Of a stretch of 47,676 nucleotides of DNA, positions 43,628 through 47,676 are shown piece after piece. The notes under the pieces are model-generated. The model searched no databases. It was not told the DNA's origin and saw only the letters and a program-made list of their open reading frames with translations. This DNA comes from Hyphomicrobiales bacterium. Lineage in GTDB: Bacteria > Pseudomonadota > Alphaproteobacteria > Rhizobiales > Rhizobiaceae. Position numbers and translations under genes: made by a program. Position 1 is the first letter of the stretch, and every line of letters begins with the position of its first letter. The stretch covers positions 290,632 to 338,307 of the forward strand of contig UBJR01000004.1 in NCBI GenBank assembly GCA_900465675.1, read 5' to 3'.

Positions 43628-43894
43628 TCAAGCCCGCTTTGGCTTTCGGCCTGAGCGCAGGGGGGCCGGTCGGGCGTTGTTGCCATCAACCTCCTGAAAC
43701 AGGTCGGCTACTGGGACCTGCAGCGCGGCAGCGAGGGCTTCAAGCGTGGCAACCGTCACGTTTTCGGCACCCCGCTCGACACGACCAACGTAAGATCGGT
43801 CGATTTCCGCGCTCAAAGCAAGGCGCTCCTGTGAAAGGCCCTGCGCAACACGCAGGCGCCGCAAGTTCCAACCGATGGTTTGCCGAACGTCCAT
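43628..43894 (-). CDS. XRE family helix-turn-helix repressor
   Basis: Cro/CI-type regulator of 88 residues: IGWNLRRLRVAQGLSQERLALSAEIDRSYVGRVERGAENVTVATLEALAAALQVPVADLF, the full five-helix XRE domain, followed by a basic Pro-rich tail. Convergent with the DUF3768 gene (18 bases apart). It is likely the local repressor of island genes; no operator could be picked with confidence. Its ribosome site is weak. Confidence 0.92.
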   Translation of the reverse strand: MDVRQTIGWNLRRLRVAQGLSQERLALSAEIDRSYVGRVERGAENVTVATLEALAAALQVPVADLFQEVDGNNARPAPLRSGRKPKRA

Positions 43895-44004
43895 GTGCCA
43901 ACAAGGCCATATTCACGGCTTGACAATCGACGGACTGACAGTCCCATATTTATTCAACTTCACCACGAGTCGTTCGGACCGTGATTTCTACCGGGAGAAC
44001 CATC

Positions 44005-44352
44005 ATGAAAATCGCAACGGGTATTATTGGCATCTTCCTTGGGCTGCTTGTGCTCATGCAGTCGTGTGCCGTGACCGCAGGCAGCGGCCTGCTTCAGGAC
44101 AAAGCCACCGGCGGCGCGGGGGCTATCGGCATGCTCGTGGGGCTGCTGTTTTTCATCGCAGGCGCGTTTGCGTTCGCCCTGCCGCTTGTTGCAGCCATCA
44201 TGTTTGGCCTCGGTGCCGTGTTCGCCTTCCTGGCAGCCACATCGGGCAATTTCGGTGACATCGGGGTTTGGGGCGCCATCGCGCTCGTGCTGGCTGCGAT
44301 GGCTTTCTTCACATGGCGCTCGGGCAAGAAGGCAAAGCAGGTGCAGCCGTGA
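44005..44352 (+). CDS. Small membrane protein (115 aa)
   Basis: Hydrophobic protein of 115 residues with about four membrane helices: TGIIGIFLGLLVLMQSCAVTA, GAIGMLVGLLFFIAGAFAFALPLVAAIMFGLGAVFAFLAAT and GVWGAIALVLAAMAFFTW, ending in a Lys-rich tail. Family not recognised. GGGAG precedes the ATG. Its stop overlaps the GTG start of the next gene (GTGA), so the two are translated together and probably act in the same envelope complex. Confidence 0.8.
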   Translation: MKIATGIIGIFLGLLVLMQSCAVTAGSGLLQDKATGGAGAIGMLVGLLFFIAGAFAFALPLVAAIMFGLGAVFAFLAATSGNFGDIGVWGAIALVLAAMAFFTWRSGKKAKQVQP

Positions 44353-45443
44353 GCCACACGTTGATGCGTTTCGGACTATGCGGCGCCGTCGGTATTGCCC
44401 TGCTCACCAGCACCGCCACCGCGTATGCGGCCGAGCAGCTATTTTTCAGGGGCGGCCAATGGGAGGTGGCACTTTCGTCACCTGATAGCGGCTCAGGTAC
44501 GGAGCATGCCTTTTGTGAAGCGAGGACGACGACGTGGGCGGCTAAGCACCTCGGCGCGCGTTATGAGCTGATCGGACTTGATAAGGTCGCCAGCAGTTTT
44601 TGGCTGCACAAGGACGGGTGGGGCTTACCCGCCGGTCAGGCGACGCAGGTAACGCTCAGCACCCCCCTTTCGCCATGGACCGATCAGCTCGACGTCAAAG
44701 TCATTGACCCTGATACGTTGCGGGCCGATGCAAACTACCTTGATGGTATCGGTATCGTTTCCTTTGGCTTCGGTTCAGCGTGGAACCCAAAGTTCGTGTC
44801 GCCACTGAATATCACCTTCCAAGGAAATGAACCGCAATGGACGGTTCCACCCAGTAAGCCTATCAACCTCTACCAGCTCAAATCCGCATTTGCCGAGTGC
44901 CGAACCGCGCTTGTCGCGTTAGGGCCACAACTGTTTGCGGGAACTGCGAGCGTCGATGCTGCCCCCACATCGCCCTTTAGCCCGCTAGCTCCAAGCGCAG
45001 CCGTCGCACCAGATCTAAGCAACGGAGGGAAGCCTGAGGCCGACGATGCGATTCCGGCACCGTCGTCGATGTGGGAGTTCTCGGAGGGCGAGGAGGACTG
45101 GGGAAAAACCTGCTTCGTTTCAGCCAAGGCGGGCGAGGTAACGGTCGGGTTCATGGGCTCGCCGGGGAAGAACCTCTTAGGCTACGTCGATGGCTTGTTC
45201 GAAGGCGACACCCCAACAAGTTGGATGGTCAATGGTCAGCAATCGGTGTTGTCGACCGGCAGCGTAAATGATTACTTTGGCTGGCATGAATTCACCGACA
45301 TTGGTGAAGATTTCATTGCTCAACTGGCGATGGGCGAGCGCCTAACGGTCAGCAACCTCGGCGACAAACGGGTGGTTGTCAGCCTAAAGGGCGCCGCAGA
45401 AGCGGTTCCAGCTTTCATGGCATGCTTTCACGCTACTAAGTAG
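44349..45443 (+). CDS. Secreted island protein (364 aa)
   Basis: Protein of about 364 residues with a signal peptide ending TATAYAAEQ. The mature part is beta-rich with an inner duplicate-like layout: the first half has GGQWEVALSSPDSGSGTEHAFCEARTTTW, the second SEGEEDWGKTCFVSAKAGEVTVGF and later ALVALGPQLF. Cys residues in each half could form disulfides. No family recognised. The GTG at 44349 overlaps the previous stop; an ATG at 44364 would still keep a signal peptide. It could be a surface or immunity-type protein carried as cargo. Confidence 0.75.
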   Translation: MSHTLMRFGLCGAVGIALLTSTATAYAAEQLFFRGGQWEVALSSPDSGSGTEHAFCEARTTTWAAKHLGARYELIGLDKVASSFWLHKDGWGLPAGQATQVTLSTPLSPWTDQLDVKVIDPDTLRADANYLDGIGIVSFGFGSAWNPKFVSPLNITFQGNEPQWTVPPSKPINLYQLKSAFAECRTALVALGPQLFAGTASVDAAPTSPFSPLAPSAAVAPDLSNGGKPEADDAIPAPSSMWEFSEGEEDWGKTCFVSAKAGEVTVGFMGSPGKNLLGYVDGLFEGDTPTSWMVNGQQSVLSTGSVNDYFGWHEFTDIGEDFIAQLAMGERLTVSNLGDKRVVVSLKGAAEAVPAFMACFHATK

Positions 45444-45476
45444 ATCACTTCAGTGGTCGGCGAAGCCGTGTTAGCG

Positions 45477-45499
45477 AGCGCGCTACTCTTTAGCGCGCT
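45477..45499. terminator. Bidirectional hairpin
   Basis: Perfect nine-base stem AGCGCGCTA with TAGCGCGCT and loop CTCTT, placed between the secreted-protein gene and the 3' end of the broken minus-strand gene at 45534. There is no T-run; its position between two convergent ends fits a terminator. Confidence 0.6.
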
Positions 45500-45533
45500 G
45501 TGACATTGCGCCGACGGTACGTAACGCTTTCAT

Positions 45534-45788
45534 TCATTTCGCCCAGTCGTCAGGACTCGATCCTGCGGGGGCGGCTGCAATAAGGGTTGCCGCAGTTCGG
45601 AACATTGTTTCACATACGCCACCGCTCGAAACCTTGGCCCAGATTTCTGCACTGTTCCATTCGAATGGCAAATCGCATAGTTGATCACGTAGCCCCCACC
45701 CGCCCGCCAAACGGCCAAATATTCTAGGATCGGTCCAGCGTGTATCATCATAACTGATACCTTCTCGGTTTTTAGCGGACTTACGGCT
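45534..45788 (-). pseudogene. 3' remnant of a broken gene beside the TnpB-like gene
   Basis: An 84-codon open frame ending in TGA at 45534, with protein-like composition: ISYDDTRWTDPRIFGRLAGG, then LRDQLCDLPFEWNSAEIWAK, then GGVCETMFRTAATLIAAAPA, SSPDDWAK. There is no ATG or well-placed GTG in the frame and no ribosome site, so it looks like the last third of a gene whose 5' part is lost. It lies directly before the TnpB-related gene, with a terminator-like hairpin beyond its stop. It may have been cut by insertion of that element. Family unknown. Confidence 0.4.
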
Positions 45789-45852
45789 TCAAGATTCTAT
45801 TAGGAGTTTATCCGCACACTCTGAACGATCCCTGCAACCCTTTTGATCAACG

Positions 45853-47517
45853 ATGTACCGTTCGTTTCAGACTCGCATTCTGGGTGACCAGCCGGTTCTT
45901 GAACGATACGCGGCCATCATGTCGCGTGCCGAGCGCAAGCTCTTCGCACTGCTGCAAGCCGGTCGCCAATGGAAAGGCGACCTCCATACGACGCTCTATC
46001 CTGAGTTCGGAATCTCGGCTACGCACTTGGATATGGTCTATCGGCAGCTTCTCGCCCGTCTCCAGTCGTTGCGAGATCTCGGGCTCCTCCATATTCGGGA
46101 CTGTGAGCTGCGGCTAGCGATCACGACCCGCTCGCTCCGCCGCATGAAGCATGCTCTTCAAAAACTTGCTCCGGCAATTGCGAAGCTCGTGGCAGAGAAC
46201 GTCGACCTGATGCTAAGAATTCAGGGTTTAAAGCGCACGCTCGGGAACGCTAGGCATGCGGCTCTGCGTATCCGGCCACTGAAGATCCTGCTTGATGCTT
46301 GGTACCGTAAGCGCCGACTGCTGGCCCGGATGCGCGGTAGGCGAGCCAAGCTGCTGCGTGGATTGCACTACGGTCATCGGAAAGAACAGCGGTTGACGCA
46401 CCGAATCACGAGAGAGCGCGCTAGGCTTGAGAAACCGTCGCTATGCTTCGGCACGCGTAAGGCGTTCAGGGCATGTTCGTCCAGGCCAGGTGCGATTGAG
46501 GGCGCGACCAAGTGGCGCGAACTCCGTGAAGGACATTTCACGCTGGAGGGCGACAGCAGCCGCGAATGCGGGAACCCATTCGCGCGTCTGAAGCCGAGCG
46601 CGGGCGGCACCTTCGATCTCGAACTACGGTTACCGTTCGTCCTGCGCGGACTTGCCGATGCGTGCTTCACGGTCAAGCGCCACCGACAGTACACCGTGAG
46701 ATTTCACGGGCTCCGTTTCCGCCATGGCCAAAGTGACCTTGTGCAGGCCCTTGCCGGGCATCGACCTATCACAATCACGTTCATCAAGGACGCAACCTCC
46801 TGGCGCCTGATAGCGTCATTCCGGCAGAATATTCCCGAAGTGCAAACGCGGTCGCGAGCAGGGGCGATTGGCGTCGACCTCAATGCGAGCCACGCCGCCG
46901 CCGTCTTTATCGATGCGGTCGGCAATCCCGGTCGAACGTTCTCCGCACCCACATCTACCCGTGGTCTGTCTGCCACCCAATCAACAGACCTCATTAAGAA
47001 GTCAGCAGCCAAACTCATTGCCGAGGCGAAAGCTGCGCGGCTGCCAGTCGTCATCGAACAGTTGGACTTTTCCTATAGGCGTGTTGTTGCTGAGCGTTGG
47101 CGGGGGCCCGCCTACATGCGAGCCCTCTATGGGCTGCCCTACGCCAAGTTCAGAGAGGCAATGCTGTCCGCTGCCGTCCGCAGCGGTGTGCAGCTGTTTC
47201 AGGTTCCATCTCACAATTCATCCCAGTTTGGCCGCCAGCGATTTGCACGCCGGTATGGCCTTAGCATTCATCATGCGGCGGCCGTAATCATCGCCCGCCG
47301 TGCGATGATCCGATCCGATCAATCTTCTCTCCCGTTCGGTCGCAAGCCGGGCAAGTCAGCTCTGTGGCACCCAACCGTTACCCGTGAGGAAAGGAAGGCA
47401 TGTACAGGGCAGAAGGAGAATAAGAATGGAAGGATCGACAGCGATGGCGCATCAGGCGCGCAGTCCGTCGGCGGGCACTCGCCGACCCGTCGGGTCTCCT
47501 GGCTCGATAGCGGGTGA
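45853..47517 (+). CDS. TnpB-related protein (RuvC fold, no zinc finger)
   Basis: Protein of 554 residues. An N-terminal helical, strongly basic region of about 200 residues ends in LCFGTRKAFRA, a block seen in the IS200/IS605 TnpB-related family. A wedge-like beta region (FDLELRLPFVL, YTVRFHGLRFRHG) follows. RuvC-I is GAIGVDLNASHAAAVF (Asp342), RuvC-II VVIEQLDFS (Glu402) and RuvC-III YGLSIHHAAAVIIARRAM, where His473/His474 stands in place of the usual Asp. The Cys4 zinc finger of typical TnpB is absent between residues 455 and 473. No TnpA is adjacent. No ribosome site precedes the ATG. It may be an RNA-guided nuclease or a derived regulator; activity is inferred. Confidence 0.78.
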   Translation: MYRSFQTRILGDQPVLERYAAIMSRAERKLFALLQAGRQWKGDLHTTLYPEFGISATHLDMVYRQLLARLQSLRDLGLLHIRDCELRLAITTRSLRRMKHALQKLAPAIAKLVAENVDLMLRIQGLKRTLGNARHAALRIRPLKILLDAWYRKRRLLARMRGRRAKLLRGLHYGHRKEQRLTHRITRERARLEKPSLCFGTRKAFRACSSRPGAIEGATKWRELREGHFTLEGDSSRECGNPFARLKPSAGGTFDLELRLPFVLRGLADACFTVKRHRQYTVRFHGLRFRHGQSDLVQALAGHRPITITFIKDATSWRLIASFRQNIPEVQTRSRAGAIGVDLNASHAAAVFIDAVGNPGRTFSAPTSTRGLSATQSTDLIKKSAAKLIAEAKAARLPVVIEQLDFSYRRVVAERWRGPAYMRALYGLPYAKFREAMLSAAVRSGVQLFQVPSHNSSQFGRQRFARRYGLSIHHAAAVIIARRAMIRSDQSSLPFGRKPGKSALWHPTVTREERKACTGQKENKNGRIDSDGASGAQSVGGHSPTRRVSWLDSG

Positions 47518-47533
47518 GCCGGATTACCGGCAC
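47411..47533 (+). ncRNA. Structured 3' region of the TnpB-like gene (possible guide RNA scaffold)
   Basis: The end of the TnpB-like gene and the bases after it contain several hairpins: GTCGGCG / CGCCGAC with a six-base loop (47467-47486), GACCCG / CGGGTC around one base just after it, and GTG-A-GCCGG / CCGGCAC with loop ATTA (47514-47533). TnpB guide (omega) RNAs are usually encoded at this place. Borders and function are inferred. Confidence 0.35.
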
Positions 47534-47676
47534 ATGGAATTGCTGACGTCCAAGGAAGGTTTCCGGAAGCGTCACGTCAGTCGGAAGGTCACGGCAATCC
47601 TTCCGCCGCAAACGCGAACTGCAGCTGATCTTCAGCGCCGAATTACGAGGTCTACACCCCGAGACCCGCAACTACG
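47426..47676 (+). CDS. Partial open frame running off the window end
   Basis: Open frame of at least 83 codons beginning MEGSTAMAHQARS, preceded by AGAAGGAG at seven bases, and still open at the window end. It overlaps the last 92 bases of the TnpB-like gene. Its composition is Arg/Ser/Thr-rich and no family is seen. A second frame here, open from about 47547, reads more protein-like towards the end (RKRELQLIFSAELRGL), so the true downstream gene may be that one instead. Confidence 0.25.
   Translation, partial: MEGSTAMAHQARSPSAGTRRPVGSPGSIAGEPDYRHMELLTSKEGFRKRHVSRKVTAILPPQTRTAADLQRRITRSTPRDPQL

Larger units (their letters stand above)
39160..47676. mobile_element. Accessory genomic island (right end outside the window)
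   Basis: From the chemoreceptor terminator onward the DNA is visibly more AT-rich, gene starts are weaker, and gene content changes to AlpA-like, Rep-like, XRE, DUF3768 and TnpB-related proteins with many unknowns. These are typical of integrated plasmids or phage-derived islands. No integrase, tRNA or second boundary is visible, so the borders are approximate; the left edge is placed just behind the terminator. Confidence 0.55.

Noticed and set aside
43609..43923. Plus-strand open frame (104 codons) after DUF3768
   Set aside because: It is antisense to the XRE repressor, whose helix-turn-helix is unmistakable.
45530..45751. Minus-strand open frame of 73 codons with an ATG
   Set aside because: A different minus-strand frame over the same bases reads far more like protein, though it lacks a start; that one is reported as a gene remnant.
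1..47676. tRNA or rRNA genes, CRISPR arrays, complete insertion sequences
   Set aside because: No cloverleaf with a TTCGA-type arm, no rRNA-like stretch, no regularly spaced repeat and no transposase with terminal inverted repeats was found by reading; the TnpB-related gene has no TnpA partner.

Overview
The window looks like a chromosome segment of an alphaproteobacterium of the order Rhizobiales, most likely a Rhizobium/Agrobacterium-type Rhizobiaceae. The pointers are a PodJ-like polarity protein with a Sel1 and peptidoglycan-binding C-terminus, the TauE plus TIGR02186 pair, a ligase-associated Lhr/PdeM pair, a DUF6460 gene, a chemoreceptor with a C-terminal Trp-Thr-Glu-Phe tail, and GC-rich coding with strong GGAGG-type ribosome binding sites. 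No rRNA, tRNA or CRISPR array was seen. All family names come from reading the translated sequence; no database search was run.

Bases 1-39,100 are ordinary chromosomal backbone made of small, mostly unrelated operons. In order: an acyl-CoA dehydrogenase with a clean palindromic operator; two small unknown genes; a divergent EamA transporter/MocR regulator pair; a GAF-GGDEF diguanylate cyclase; two small unknown genes; a divergent trans-sulfuration-type PLP enzyme/Lrp regulator pair; podJ; a C39-like protease-fold gene with ddl; tauE-TIGR02186; a divergent HxlR/dihydrofolate-reductase-like pair with a three-box operator; an SLT-type lipoprotein; lhr-pdeM; two paralogous YitT membrane proteins on either side of an esterase and an Rrf2-AhpD redox operon; a TPR-methyltransferase; DUF6460-CAP-MATE; DUF952-pyrD; an orphan LuxR-type response regulator; an S24 repressor followed by nuclease-like and TerB genes; a solute-binding protein divergent from a GT2 glycosyltransferase; and a methyl-accepting chemotaxis protein.

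After the chemoreceptor terminator (about 39,122-39,155) the character changes. The DNA is more AT-rich, start regions are poorer, and almost every gene is unknown or mobile-element-like. From 39,160 to the window end there is an accessory island: an unknown 319-residue protein; an AlpA/excisionase-like DNA-binding protein followed by two tightly coupled unknown genes; a Rep-like protein with a degenerate HUH motif on the minus strand; an SH3/Tudor-like-tailed protein and a DUF3768 protein behind a near-consensus promoter; a small XRE repressor; an envelope gene pair (small membrane protein plus secreted protein); the 3' remnant of a broken gene; and a TnpB-related RuvC-fold protein with no zinc finger and His in place of the third acidic residue, whose 3' end is rich in potential hairpins. 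No integrase is visible, so the island probably continues beyond 47,676.

The most interesting candidates for an undescribed system are the TnpB-related nuclease with its possible 3'-encoded guide RNA, and the 319-aa/AlpA/135-aa/233-aa cassette immediately inside the island boundary.
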